Of a stretch of DNA of 64,000 nt, positions 38,393-49,200 are shown one piece after another. The DNA is taken from positions 434,001 through 498,000 of the forward strand of contig JAEHOE010000069.1 of assembly GCA_016858145.1 (NCBI GenBank). The letters are read 5' to 3'. Below the pieces are notes generated by a model. That model was not told the DNA's origin and ran no database searches. It saw nothing but the letters and a program-made list of their open reading frames with translations. The number at the start of each line of letters is the position of its first letter. Position 1 is the first letter of the stretch. The translations under genes and the position numbers were made by a program. This DNA comes from Edaphochlamys debaryana. Lineage: Eukaryota > Chlorophyta > Chlorophyceae > Chlamydomonadales.

Positions 38393-39422
38393 CTACAGCG
38401 CGCCGGCAAGCGCCTCAATGCGCTTCACCAGCAGCGTCTCCAGCGAAATGTAGTCATGCGCGAAGTATGACACCAGTCCGTGGTGCTTTATGAACCGCGG
38501 CAGGGAAACCAGTGGCCCTGCCTGCCTTAGGTCAGCCACCTCCCACGCCACCTTCAGATTGCTTGCAACGTTAACGACCTGATGCGCCCATCCCGGGGGG
38601 ACGTGCACCATGCATGCGTGCTTCTGCTCAATCTCCACCACATTGGCTCCAAACTTTGACTTGCAGGCCTCTACCCCGGCATCGGTGAGGAGCGGCTGCC
38701 ACACGTTCGTTACGGTGCCAGTGCTGGTGGAGCGATCAACCTCCTTCCACACCACAAGGAGACTCCCCTGCTGCTTGACCCAGGCGTCGAACTCCTTCAG
38801 GACAGCGGGGCTCACGAACAGCCACTTGGCCAGCACCGCGTTCTTGTCCACCCACGCCGCAGCAAACGCCACGTTCTTGGCCCCAGCCCAGTCTATGTGG
38901 AATGCTGAAGCTGTCACGCCTCCCCGGCCTATGAGGATTAGGATGAGCTTCGACCAGTCCGCCACGTCCCTGCCTGTATGCCCGCCCCCAGACTCCACCT
39001 CGTCCCATAGCGTCTTAATGATCCAGTACAGCCGTGACTTCTCCTGGAGCTCCTTGGGGCAGTGGAAGTTGAAGGAACGGTATATCTTGCAGTTGGAGCC
39101 CGGGCCCAGGCAGTTTCCCACAGCTGAGGTGCCCCCACGGAGTTTGCTGTGGGTTGTACGGGAAACTGTGTGTCAGCAGTGTGCACGGGTTTGGGCAAGT
39201 CCCATGCTAGCCCCTCGGCCCGTGCCCTCGGCCCGTGACGTTGCTAGCCCTGCCTCAGCCAACAGCCCTCACCTGACGCTTTCGTAGCCTTCTACGAGCC
39301 GCTCGTTGGCCTTGGCGCCCCAGTCCTTGATCTCGTCGTTGACCTGGGCGGGAGAGAAGGTTGGCGCCCCGCCAAGCTTGGGCACTTGCTCCAGCCTGGA
39401 CGCCACGCACTCCACTCTGTGG

Positions 39423-39458
<36 letters not shown>

Positions 39459-40471
39459 AGCCGTCAAGCACACGGCATGCAAAGTATCCCGATTGCCCTT
39501 CCCCTTCGCGGCCTACCCCAACCCCCAACTACTTGCCGCGGCTGGACGCTTGTGAAGTTCACAGGGCGGAATGGCATGTTGCCGATGCGGTACTTGGCCA
39601 TTACCTTCCTGTCGCGGCCAAGGGCAGAGTGCAGACGGTCGAGGGCATAGGGGGGAGGGAGTTCCGAAGGGTGCCACGCTTTTGCAACCCCCAAACTTTC
39701 ACGACCCACCATTCCCCAGCTGACTGCAGCCCCTCTAGCCCCCCTCGCCCGCTCCCCACCGGCAAAACACGGCCCCACTCACCGCAGCGCTGTCAGAGCG
39801 CCTTTCTCCAAGATGCAGCAGCGCGCCAGGCCTGCTGCGGCCGCTGGGGTGCACTCCGCACAAGCCCAGCAAACCTGCGCCTCCTTGTCGAGGCTTGGAA
39901 CGCAAGATCCTGTGCAGGGCTTCGCGAACATGACGAAAGCGCAGCGCCCCGTGCATGAGGCACAGAACCAGTTCTCCACCTCCGCATGCGGCATGTCGGG
40001 GGCGATCACCGAATCCTTCTCCAGGTCGGCTGCTTTGCCATGGTCCAGGCGCAGGAGTGCAGCCGCTGCACTGACGATTGCGATCGCCTCCTCGCGCTCC
40101 CGCCCCTCGTCGAGAGCAGGTTCGCCGGGCGGCGGCGCGGGTAGCTTTACTTGCTGCCGCAGCTTCTCCTCGTATTTCCCGAAGCAGAACGTCCACCACT
40201 GGATCTGCTCAGCTGTTGCGAGCAGAGGAGCATCGGGTGAATCTCCACCCGGAGGCACGCCGCTGTTCGCCAGAGGACTCGTGCTGCAGCTCCGCTTCAG
40301 GGACACGTCGCACCTAGCGTGCGCGGCAATGTGCTCACTACAGAAAAGCTTTGCTTGTGCGTCTGGACTGCAGCCTTGCACGCAGAAGCGCGGACAGGCC
40401 GACATTGTGGTGGCGTTGTGTTTCTTGCATCCTTTGTGGCCGCACTGCACGTGGAAGTATGAGCTGGCCAT
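38393..40471 (-). CDS. JmjC-domain 2-oxoglutarate/Fe(II) oxygenase-like protein with Cys-rich N-terminus
   Basis: Proposed exons are 39783-40471, 39537-39608, 39273-39416 and 38393-39146 (552 aa, all phases consistent). The acceptor of exon 2 is uncertain, and an earlier one near 39714 is possible. Intron 2 appears to use a GC donor (GCAAGT). Residues 1-60 hold a Cys/His cluster (QCGHKGC ... FCSEHIAAH). A second cluster lies at about 175-215 (FCASCTGRCA ... CWACAEC). The last exon carries the JmjC core: an HxD iron motif in AFHIDWAGAKN (H385, D387) and the distal His in PPGWAHQVVN (H490), followed by LKVAWE, which resembles the IPAG-x-PHQV-x-N ... KVA block of KDM3/JMJD1 demethylases. The presumed 2-oxoglutarate-binding residue cannot be assigned. 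The likely function is an oxygenase acting on chromatin or another protein. It is divergent from the GGCCCC/HNH-like gene across a 300-bp shared promoter. Confidence 0.75.
39423..39460. repeat. GGTGAG hexamer run in an intron of the JmjC gene
   Basis: About five to six copies of gggtga. Read on the minus strand (ccctca) they supply the pyrimidine-rich tract directly before the exon 3 acceptor (cccacag). Not telomeric: the unit is wrong and the run is internal. Confidence 0.75.
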
Positions 40472-40771
40472 TGTGTGGGTGTGTTATACCTTGGCTATGG
40501 CTTCGCTGCAAGGGACAGTCTCCTTGGTACGATTAGATCGAGCTGAGTGGGGTGCAAAGTGGTTTTGCACCCCACTTACGTACCCTGCAAGACCGAAGGC
40601 CCCCCTCATCCCCCCTTAAGTGACACAATCCCCCGCCCTCAATTCCCGCGCATCTGTCTTGTCGTGCAGGCTTCCATTATGTTCGCCAAGTGCTCTCTGT
40701 TCACCAGTTCCATTACGTTCGCCACGTTGCACACATAAACACACACGTTTTCCTGCCCAATTCCTCTGGTC
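40472..40771. promoter_or_regulatory. Bidirectional promoter with perfect 13-bp inverted repeat
   Basis: This is the 300-bp interval between the divergent start codons at 40471 (-) and 40772 (+). It contains a perfect inverted repeat, agtggggtgcaaa (40546-40558) and its complement (40564-40576), with a 5-bp loop, and a ttaagtgac motif at 40616-40624. A closely related segment lies in the 62984-63257 interval, between the second HNH-like gene and the truncated JmjC-gene relative. Confidence 0.55.
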
Positions 40772-42864
40772 ATGTCGTCGCCCCGCCTCTTCGCTTCGGC
40801 CGCGGCTGCCGCCAAGTCGCCGAGCAAGCGCACCGTGGTCGTGGCTTCGCAGCCGGCCAAGTGAGTTGACTTCTTCGCGCGCTCTAGTGGCGCTGTGGAG
40901 TGGTCCCGGGCCGCCGTGTCCGGTTTTGGCGCGTTTGGTGTCCCGCCCTTGGCGTGCTTTGTCTCCCCACCCTTCTTCTGACCCTCTTCCCTCCCCGCAT
41001 TGCCCCACAGCTCCGCCGACATCGGCTTCAATGGAGACGATGTCTCCTTTGTCACCCTGCGTGACTACCTGCAGGGCAAGGACGTCGGGGAGCCTCCCGC
41101 CAACGTCCCCCTGGCCGTGTTCAAGGCCGCCATTGCGTGCACCCCCACCCACTTCGAGGTCCCTCCCGGCTCTGGCAACTTTGTCCGCGATGCTGATCTG
41201 CGGTCCCAGCTGATGGTCCTGATGAAGTCGAACCTTCTGCGCTACCGCCTGGGCAAACTGTTCCCCGGCCCCGGCCCCGGCCCCGGCCCCGGCCCCGGCC
41301 CCGGCCCCGGCCCCGGCCCCGGCCCCGGCCCCGGCCCCGGCCCCGGCCCCGGCCCCGGCCCCGGCCCCGGCCCCGGCCCCGGCCCCGGCCCCGGCCCCGG
41401 CCCCGGCCCCGGCCCCGCCCCGGCCCCGGCCCCCCCGGCCCCGGCCCCGGCCCCGGCCCCGGCCCCCGGCCCCCGGCCCCCGGCCCCGGCCCCGGCCCCG
41501 GCCCGGCCCCGGCCCCGGCCCCGGCCCCGGCCCCGGCCCGGCCCCGGCCCCGGCCCCGGCCCCGGCCCCGGCCCCCGGCCCCGGCCCCGGCCCCGGCCCC
41601 GGCCCCGGCCCCGGCCCGGCCCCGGCCCCGGCCCCGGCCCCGGCCCCGGCCCCGGCCCCCCGGCCCCGGCCCCGGCCCCGGCCCCGGCCCCGGCCCCGGC
41701 CCCGGCCCCGGCCCCGGCCCCGGTCCCCCGGCCCCGGCCCCGGCCCCGGCCCCGGCCCCGGCCCCGGCCCCCGGCCCGGCCCCGGCCCCGGCCCCGGCCC
41801 CGGCCCGGCCCCGGCCCCGGCCCCGGCCCCACGGCCCCGGCCCCGGCCCCGGCCCGCCCCGGCCCCGGCCCCGGCCCCGGCCCCTGCCCCGGCCCCGGCC
41901 CCGGCCCCGGCCCCGGCCCCGGCCCCGGCCCCGGCCCCGGCCCCGGCCCCGGCCCCGGCCCGGCCCCGGCCCCGGCCCCGGCCCCGGGCCCCGGCCCGGC
42001 CCGGCCCCGGCCCCGGCCCCGGCCCCGGCCCCGGCCCCGGCCCGGCCCGGCCCCGGCCCCGGCCCCGGCCCCGGCCCCGGCCCCGGCCCCGGCCCGGCCC
42101 CGGCCCCGGCCCCGGCCGCCGGCCCCGGCCCCGGCCCGGCCCCGGCCCCGGCCCCGGCCCCGGCCCGGCCCCGGCCCCGGCCCCGGCCCCGGCCCCGGCC
42201 CCGGCCCCGGCCCCGGCCCCGGCCCCGGCCCCGGCCCCGGCCCCGGCCCGCCCGGCCCCGGCCCCGGCCCCGGCCCGGCCCCGGCCCCCGGCCCCGGCCC
42301 CGGCCCCCGGCCCCGCCGGCCCCGGCCCCGGCCCCGGCCCCGGCCCCGGCCCCGGCCCCGGCCCCGGCCCCGGCCCCGGCCCCGGCCCCGGCCCCGGCCC
42401 CGGCCCCGGCCCCGGCCCCCGGCCCCGGCCCCGGCCCCGGCCCCGCCCCGGCCCCGGCCCCGGCCCCGGCCCCGGCCCCGGCCCCGGCCCCGGCCCCGGC
42501 CCCGGCCCCGGGTGCCCCCGTACCGGCCCACCCCACTGGTCACGGGCCCATCGCGATGTCCACTGTGCTGCCTCCGGCCCAGACCCCGCCGGCCCTCGCC
42601 AAGGCCACGCCGCCGCCGCCGCCTCCCCCCATCAAGCCCTCCAACTCCGTCACCACCACCAAGATCCGGGGACAGCGCATGCAGCTGGACCGCCTGGTCG
42701 CCATGGCCTGGCTGCCGACGGGCGACCTGCTGTCGAACAGCAAGTACAACGTGTACAACATCAACGGTGACACGTTCAACTGCCAGGCCGTTAACCTCGT
42801 CGTGGCCACCAAGCAGCAGGCTGAGGGCCTGAAGGCCACCCACTTCCCCCACATGAAGGTCTGA
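40772..42864 (+). CDS. Protein with giant Gly-Pro/Pro-Ala/Pro-Arg repeat and C-terminal degenerate HNH-like domain
   Basis: Exon 1 (40772-40860) is followed by a 150-bp intron with standard borders (gtgagt...ccacag). Exon 2 starts at 41011 and joins in phase 2. Residues about 31-115 form a globular unknown region (SADIGFNGDDVSFVTL...). Then come about 1.25 kb of GGCCCC hexamers (41263-42510) encoding Gly-Pro, Pro-Ala or Pro-Arg dipeptides depending on frame. The C-terminal part (42541-42864) contains LDRLVAMAWLP and YNVYNINGDTFNCQAVNL, matching the layout of HNH_3-type endonucleases (V-H-R-L-V-A-x-A-F-L-P ... HHxxGDxxxNxxxNL). The usual His residues are Asp and Tyr/Asn here, so it is probably not a nuclease. 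In this assembly exon 2 before the repeat and the C-terminal domain are in different frames. Either the hexamer count is wrong, or the gene is broken or two genes (second ATG at 42556). TTTTGGCGCG at 40924 in the intron fits an E2F site. Confidence 0.6.
41263..42510. repeat. GGCCCC (GGGGCC) hexanucleotide expansion, about 1.25 kb
   Basis: About 208 hexamers by length, interrupted by single-base losses and gains (ggcccgg, ggccccc, ggccccgcc) that move the reading frame among Gly-Pro, Pro-Ala and Pro-Arg. One strand is G-rich with runs of four G and should form G-quadruplexes; the other is C-rich. The unit is the same hexamer as in human C9orf72 expansions. Exact length is doubtful because such DNA is hard to sequence and assemble. 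Confidence 0.9.
42541..42864 (+). other. Degenerate HNH-like domain region
   Basis: This is the 3' part of the preceding gene, open in a different frame from exon 2 upstream of the repeat. If translated alone from the ATG at 42556 it would give 102 residues: a Pro-rich leader with seven consecutive prolines, then the HNH-like core and a basic tail (GLKATHFPHMKV). Its core is similar to the mini gene at 62533-62983, sharing YNVYNI, FNCQA, VATK-x-QA and LKAT-x-FP. Confidence 0.6.
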
Positions 42865-43264
42865 GGGCTGCATTGATGTGGCGGAAGTACGGCACTGCGC
42901 GGTACAGGCGTGATGTTTGCTGGATGACATGCAGTGATGATGGGGGCTACTGGGCAGTACATTGTGGGCAGTAGATTGTGGGCGGTGATGAGGGTTTGGC
43001 TTGGCTTGCTGTGTGGTGATATGCGGTTATGATGGATGAGACCATGTGCAGCTCACAGCGGTAAACCGTGGGCGCTAGGTGCTAGGAGCTAGGCGCTGTG
43101 TGGGCGCTGGGCTGTGGCGTAGGGCATGAGCGCGGTAGCACGCGGCAGGTTGGCATGCAGTGATGTAAAACGGGGCTGAGGCTGCATGCGAGCGGAGCGC
43201 GGTAGCACGCGGCAGGTTGGCATGCAGTGATGTAAAACGGGGCTGAGGCTGCATGCGAGCGGAG
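42865..43264. other. 3' flank of the HNH-like gene with a 69-bp duplication
   Basis: Non-coding. Two candidate poly(A) signals TGTAA lie at 43164-43168 and 43231-43235. They fall inside a tandem duplication (about 43128-43264) of a segment containing gcggtagcacgcggcaggtt and ending in the same gctgcatgcgagcggag as the 94-bp satellite units. This suggests that the satellite grew out of this 3' flank. Confidence 0.5.
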
Positions 43265-46200
43265 CCTGAGCCGTGCGGCTTGGGAGCGACAGCGAGGGGT
43301 ACCTCCGGGCTCTCAGCAGTGCAGCACGGGCTGGGGCTGGGGCTGCATGCGAGCGGAGCCTGAGTCGTGCGGCTTGGGAGCGACAGCGAGGGGTACCATC
43401 CGGCTCTCAGCACTGCAGCACGGGCTGGGGCTGGGGCTGCATGCGAGCGGAGCCTGAGTCGTGCGGCTTGGGAGCGACAGCGAGGGGTACCATCCGGCTC
43501 TCAGCACTGCAGCACGGGCTGGGGCTGGGGCTGCATGCGAGCGGAGCCTGAGCCGTGCGGCTTGGGAGCGACAGCGAGGGGTACTACCGGGCTCTCAGCA
43601 GTGCAGCACGGGCTGGGGCTGGGGCTGCATGCGAGCGGAGCCTGAGTCGTGCGGCTTGGGAGCGACAGCGAGGGGTACCATCCGGCTCTCAGCACTGCAG
43701 CACGGGCTGGGGCTGGGGCTGCATGCGAGCGGAGCCTGAGTCGTGCGGCTTGGGAGCGACAGCGAGGGGTACCATCCGGCTCTCAGCACTGCAGCACGGG
43801 CTGGGGCTGGGGCTGCATGCGAGCGGAGCCTGAGCCATGCGGCTTGGGAGCGACAGCGAGGGGTACCTCCGGGCTCTCAGCAGTGCAGCACGGGCTGGGG
43901 CTGGGGCTGCATGCGAGCGGAGCCTGAGTCGTGCGGCTTGGGAGCGACAGCGAGGGGTACCTCCGGGCTCTCAGCAGTGCAGCACGGGCTGGGGCTGGGG
44001 CTGCATGCGAGCGGAGCCTGAGTCGTGCGGCTTGGGAGTGACAGCGAGGGGTACCATCCGGCTCTCAGCAGTGCAGCACGGGCTGGGGCTGGGGCTGCAT
44101 GCGAGCGGAGCCTGAGTCGTGCGGCTTGGGAGCGACAGCGAGGGGTACCTCCGGGCTCTCAGCAGTGCAGCACGGGCTGGGGCTGGGGCTGCATGCGAGC
44201 GGAGCCTGAGCCGTGCGCCGAGCTAGCGACAGCGAGGGGTACCATCCGGCTCTCAGCACTGCAGCACGGGCTGGGGCTGGGGCTGCATGCGAGCGGAGCC
44301 TGAGCCGTGCGGCTTGGGAGCGACAGCGAGGGGTACTACCGGGCTCTCAGCAGTGCAGCACGGGCTGGGGCTGGGGCTGCATGCGAGCGGAGCCTGAGCC
44401 GTGCGGCTTGGGAGCGACAGCGAGGGGTACCTCCGGGCTCTCAGCAGTGCAGCACGGGCTGGGGCTGGGGCTGCATGCGAGCGGAGCCTGAGTCGTGCGG
44501 CTTGGGAGCGACAGCGAGGGGTACCATCCGGCTCTCAGCACTGCAGCACGGGCTGGGGCTGGGGCTGCATGCGAGCGGAGCCTGAGTCGTGCGGCTTGGG
44601 AGCGACAGCGAGGGGTACCTCCGGGCTCTCAGCAGTGCAGCACGGGCTGGGGCTGGGGCTGCATGCGAGCGGAGCCTGAGTCGTGCGGCTTGGGAGCGAC
44701 AGCGAGGGGTACCATCCGGCTCTCAGCACTGCAGCACGGGCTGGGGCTGTGGCTGCATGCGAGCGGAGCCTGAGCCGTGCGGCTTGGGAGCGACAGCGAG
44801 GGGTACCTCCGGGCTCTCAGCAGTGCAGCACGGGCTGGGGCTGGGGCTGCATGCGAGCGGAGCCTGAGTCGTGCGGCTTGGGAGCGACAGCGAGGGGTAC
44901 CATCCGGCTCTCAGCACTGCAGCACGGGCTGGGGCTGGGGCTGCATGCGAGCGGAGCCTGAGCCGTGCGGCTTGGGAGCGACAGCGAGGGGTACTACCGG
45001 GCTCTCAGCAGTGCAGCACGGGCTGGGGCTGGGGCTGCATGCGAGCGGAGCCTGAGTCGTGCGGCTTGGGAGCGACAGCGAGGGGTACCATCCGGCTCTC
45101 AGCACTGCAGCACGGGCTGGGGCTGGGGCTGCATGCGAGCGGAGCCTGAGCCGTGCGGCTTGGGAGCGACAGCGAGGGGTACCTCCGGGCTCTCAGCAGT
45201 GCAGCACGGGCTGGGGCTGGGGCTGCATGCGAGCGGAGCCTGAGTCGTGCGGCTTGGGAGCGACAGCGAGGGGTACCATCCGGCTCTCAGCACTGCAGCA
45301 CGGGCTGGGGCTGGGGCTGCATGCGAGCGGAGCCTGAGTCGTGCGGCTTGGGAGCGACAGCGAGGGGTACCTCCGGGCTCTCAGCAGTGCAGCACGGGCT
45401 GGGGCTGGGGCTGCATGCGAGCGGAGCCTGAGTCGTGCGGCTTGGGAGCGACAGCGAGGGGTACCATCCGGCTCTCAGCACTGCAGCACGGGCTGGGGCT
45501 GGGGCTGCATGCGAGCGGAGCCTGAGTCGTGCGGCTTGGGAGCGACAGCGAGGGGTACCTCCGGGCTCTCAGCAGTGCAGCACGGGCTGGGGCTGGGGCT
45601 GCATGCGAGCGGAGCCTGAGTCGTGCGGCTTGGGAGCGACAGCGAGGGGTACCTCCGGGCTCTCAGCAGTGCAGCACGGGCTGGGGCTGGGGCTGCATGC
45701 GAGCGGAGCCTGAGTCGTGCGGCTTGGGAGTGACAGCGAGGGGTACCATCCGGCTCTCAGCACTGCAGCACGGGCTGGGGCTGGGGCTGCATGCGAGCGG
45801 AGCCTGAGTCGTGCGGCTTGGGAGCGACAGCGAGGGGTACCTCCGGGCTCTCAGCAGTGCAGCACGGGCTGGGGCTGGGGCTGCATGCGAGCGGAGCCTG
45901 AGTCGTGCGGCTTGGGAGCGACAGCGAGGGGTACCATCCGGCTCTCAGCACTGCAGCACGGGCTGGGGCTGGGGCTGCATGCGAGCGGAGCCTGAGCCGT
46001 GCGGCTTGGGAGCGACAGCGAGGGGTACTACCGGGCTCTCAGCAGTGCAGCACGGGCTGGGGCTGGGGCTGCATGCGAGCGGAGCCTGAGCCGTGCGGCT
46101 TGGGAGCGACAGCGAGGGGTACCTCCGGGCTCTCAGCAGTGCAGCACGGGCTGGGGCTGGGGCTGCATGCGAGCGGAGCCTGAGTCGTGCGGCTTGGGAG

Positions 46201-49200
46201 CGACAGCGAGGGGTACCATCCGGCTCTCAGCACTGCAGCACGGGCTGGGGCTGGGGCTGCATGCGAGCGGAGCCTGAGTCGTGCGGCTTGGGAGCGACAG
46301 CGAGGGGTACCTCCGGGCTCTCAGCAGTGCAGCACGGGCTGGGGCTGGGGCTGCATGCGAGCGGAGCCTGAGTCGTGCGGCTTGGGAGCGACAGCGAGGG
46401 GTACCATCCGGCTCTCAGCACTGCAGCACGGGCTGGGGCTGTGGCTGCATGCGAGCGGAGCCTGAGCCGTGCGGCTTGGGAGCGACAGCGAGGGGTACCT
46501 CCGGGCTCTCAGCAGTGCAGCACGGGCTGGGGCTGGGGCTGCATGCGAGCGGAGCCTGAGTCGTGCGGCTTGGGAGCGACAGCGAGGGGTACCATCCGGC
46601 TCTCAGCACTGCAGCACGGGCTGGGGCTGGGGCTGCATGCGAGCGGAGCCTGAGCCGTGCGGCTTGGGAGCGACAGCGAGGGGTACTACCGGGCTCTCAG
46701 CAGTGCAGCACGGGCTGGGGCTGGGGCTGCATGCGAGCGGAGCCTGAGCCGTGCGGCTTGGGAGCGACAGCGAGGGGTACCTCCGGGCTCTCAGCAGTGC
46801 AGCACGGGCTGGGGCTGGGGCTGCATGCGAGCGGAGCCTGAGTCGTGCGGCTTGGGAGCGACAGCGAGGGGTACCATCCGGCTCTCAGCACTGCAGCACG
46901 GGCTGGGGCTGGGGCTGCATGCGAGCGGAGCCTGAGCCGTGCGGCTTGGGAGCGACAGCGAGGGGTACTACCGGGCTCTCAGCAGTGCAGCACGGGCTGG
47001 GGCTGGGGCTGCATGCGAGCGGAGCCTGAGCCGTGCGGCTTGGGAGCGACAGCGAGGGGTACCTCCGGGCTCTCAGCAGTGCAGCACGGGCTGGGGCTGG
47101 GGCTGCATGCGAGCGGAGCCTGAGTCGTGCGGCTTGGGAGCGACAGCGAGGGGTACCATCCGGCTCTCAGCACTGCAGCACGGGCTGGGGCTGGGGCTGC
47201 ATGCGAGCGGAGCCTGAGTCGTGCGGCTTGGGAGCGACAGCGAGGGGTACCTCCGGGCTCTCAGCAGTGCAGCACGGGCTGGGGCTGGGGCTGCATGCGA
47301 GCGGAGCCTGAGTCGTGCGGCTTGGGAGCGACAGCGAGGGGTACCATCCGGCTCTCAGCACTGCAGCACGGGCTGGGGCTGTGGCTGCATGCGAGCGGAG
47401 CCTGAGCCGTGCGGCTTGGGAGCGACAGCGAGGGGTACCTCCGGGCTCTCAGCAGTGCAGCACGGGCTGGGGCTGGGGCTGCATGCGAGCGGAGCCTGAG
47501 TCGTGCGGCTTGGGAGCGACAGCGAGGGGTACCATCCGGCTCTCAGCACTGCAGCACGGGCTGGGGCTGGGGCTGCATGCGAGCGGAGCCTGAGCCGTGC
47601 GGCTTGGGAGCGACAGCGAGGGGTACTACCGGGCTCTCAGCAGTGCAGCACGGGCTGGGGCTGGGGCTGCATGCGAGCGGAGCCTGAGCCGTGCGGCTTG
47701 GGAGCGACAGCGAGGGGTACCTCCGGGCTCTCAGCAGTGCAGCACGGGCTGGGGCTGGGGCTGCATGCGAGCGGAGCCTGAGTCGTGCGGCTTGGGAGCG
47801 ACAGCGAGGGGTACCATCCGGATCTCAGCACTGCAGCACGGGCTGGGGCTGGGGCTGCATGCGAGCGGAGCCTGAGTCGTGCGGCTTGGGAGCGACAGCG
47901 AGGGGTACCATCCGGCTCTCAGCACTGCAGCACGGGCTGGGGCTGGGGCTGCATGCGAGCGGAGCCTGAGCCGTGCGGCTTGGGAGCGACAGCGAGGGGT
48001 ACCTCCGGGCTCTCAGCAGTGCAGCACGGGCTGGGGCTGGGGCTGCATGCGAGCGGAGCCTGAGTCGTGCGGCTTGGGAGCGACAGCGAGGGGTACCATC
48101 CGGATCTCAGCACTGCAGCACGGGCTGGGGCTGGGGCTGCATGCGAGCGGAGCCTGAGTCGTGCGGCTTGGGAGCGACAGCGAGGGGTACCTCCGGGCTC
48201 TCAGCAGTGCAGCACGGGCTGGGGCTGGGGCTGCATGCGAGCGGAGCCTGAGTCGTGCGGCTTGGGAGCGACAGCGAGGGGTACCATCCGGCTCTCAGCA
48301 CTGCAGCACGGGCTGGGGCTGGGGCTGCATGCGAGCGGAGCCTGAGCCGTGCGGCTTGGGAGCGACAGCGAGGGGTACCTCCGGGCTCTCAGCAGTGCAG
48401 CACGGGCTGGGGCTGGGGCTGCATGCGAGCGGAGCCTGAGTCGTGCGGCTTGGGAGCGACAGCGAGGGGTACCATCCGGCTCTCAGCACTGCAGCATGGG
48501 CTGGGGCTGGGGCTGCATGCGAGCGGAGCCTGAGCCGTGCGGCTTGGGAGCGACAGCGAGGGGTACCTCCGGGCTCTCAGCAGTGCAGCACGGGCTGGGG
48601 CTGGGGCTGCATGCGAGCGGAGCCTGAGTCGTGCGGCTTGGGAGCGACAGCGAGGGGTACCTCCGGGCTCTCAGCAGTGCAGCACGGGCTGGGGCTGGGG
48701 CTGCATGCGAGCGGAGCCTGAGTCGTGCGGCTTGGGAGTGACAGCGAGGGGTACCATCCGGCTCTCAGCACTGCAGCACGGGCTGGGGCTGGGGCTGCAT
48801 GCGAGCGGAGCCTGAGTCGTGCGGCTTGGGAGCGACAGCGAGGGGTACCTCCGGGCTCTCAGCAGTGCAGCACGGGCTGGGGCTGGGGCTGCATGCGAGC
48901 GGAGCCTGAGTCGTGCGGCTTGGGAGCGACAGCGAGGGGTACCATCCGGCTCTCAGCACTGCAGCACGGGCTGGGGCTGGGGCTGCATGCGAGCGGAGCC
49001 TGAGCCGTGCGGCTTGGGAGCGACAGCGAGGGGTACTACCGGGCTCTCAGCAGTGCAGCACGGGCTGGGGCTGGGGCTGCATGCGAGCGGAGCCTGAGCC
49101 GTGCGGCTTGGGAGCGACAGCGAGGGTTACCTCCGGGCTCTCAGCAGTGCAGCACGGGCTGGGGCTGGGGCTGCATGCGAGCGGAGCCTGAGTCGTGCGG

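Noticed and set aside
39423..39460. Telomeric repeat
   Set aside because: Only a short internal run of gggtga in an intron, not a known telomere unit and not at a chromosome end.
41121..42930. Very long minus-strand frames through the hexamer repeat
   Set aside because: They read GGGGCC as Gly-Ala/Gly-Arg/Gly-Pro and are antisense to a spliced gene; the openness comes from the stop-free repeat.
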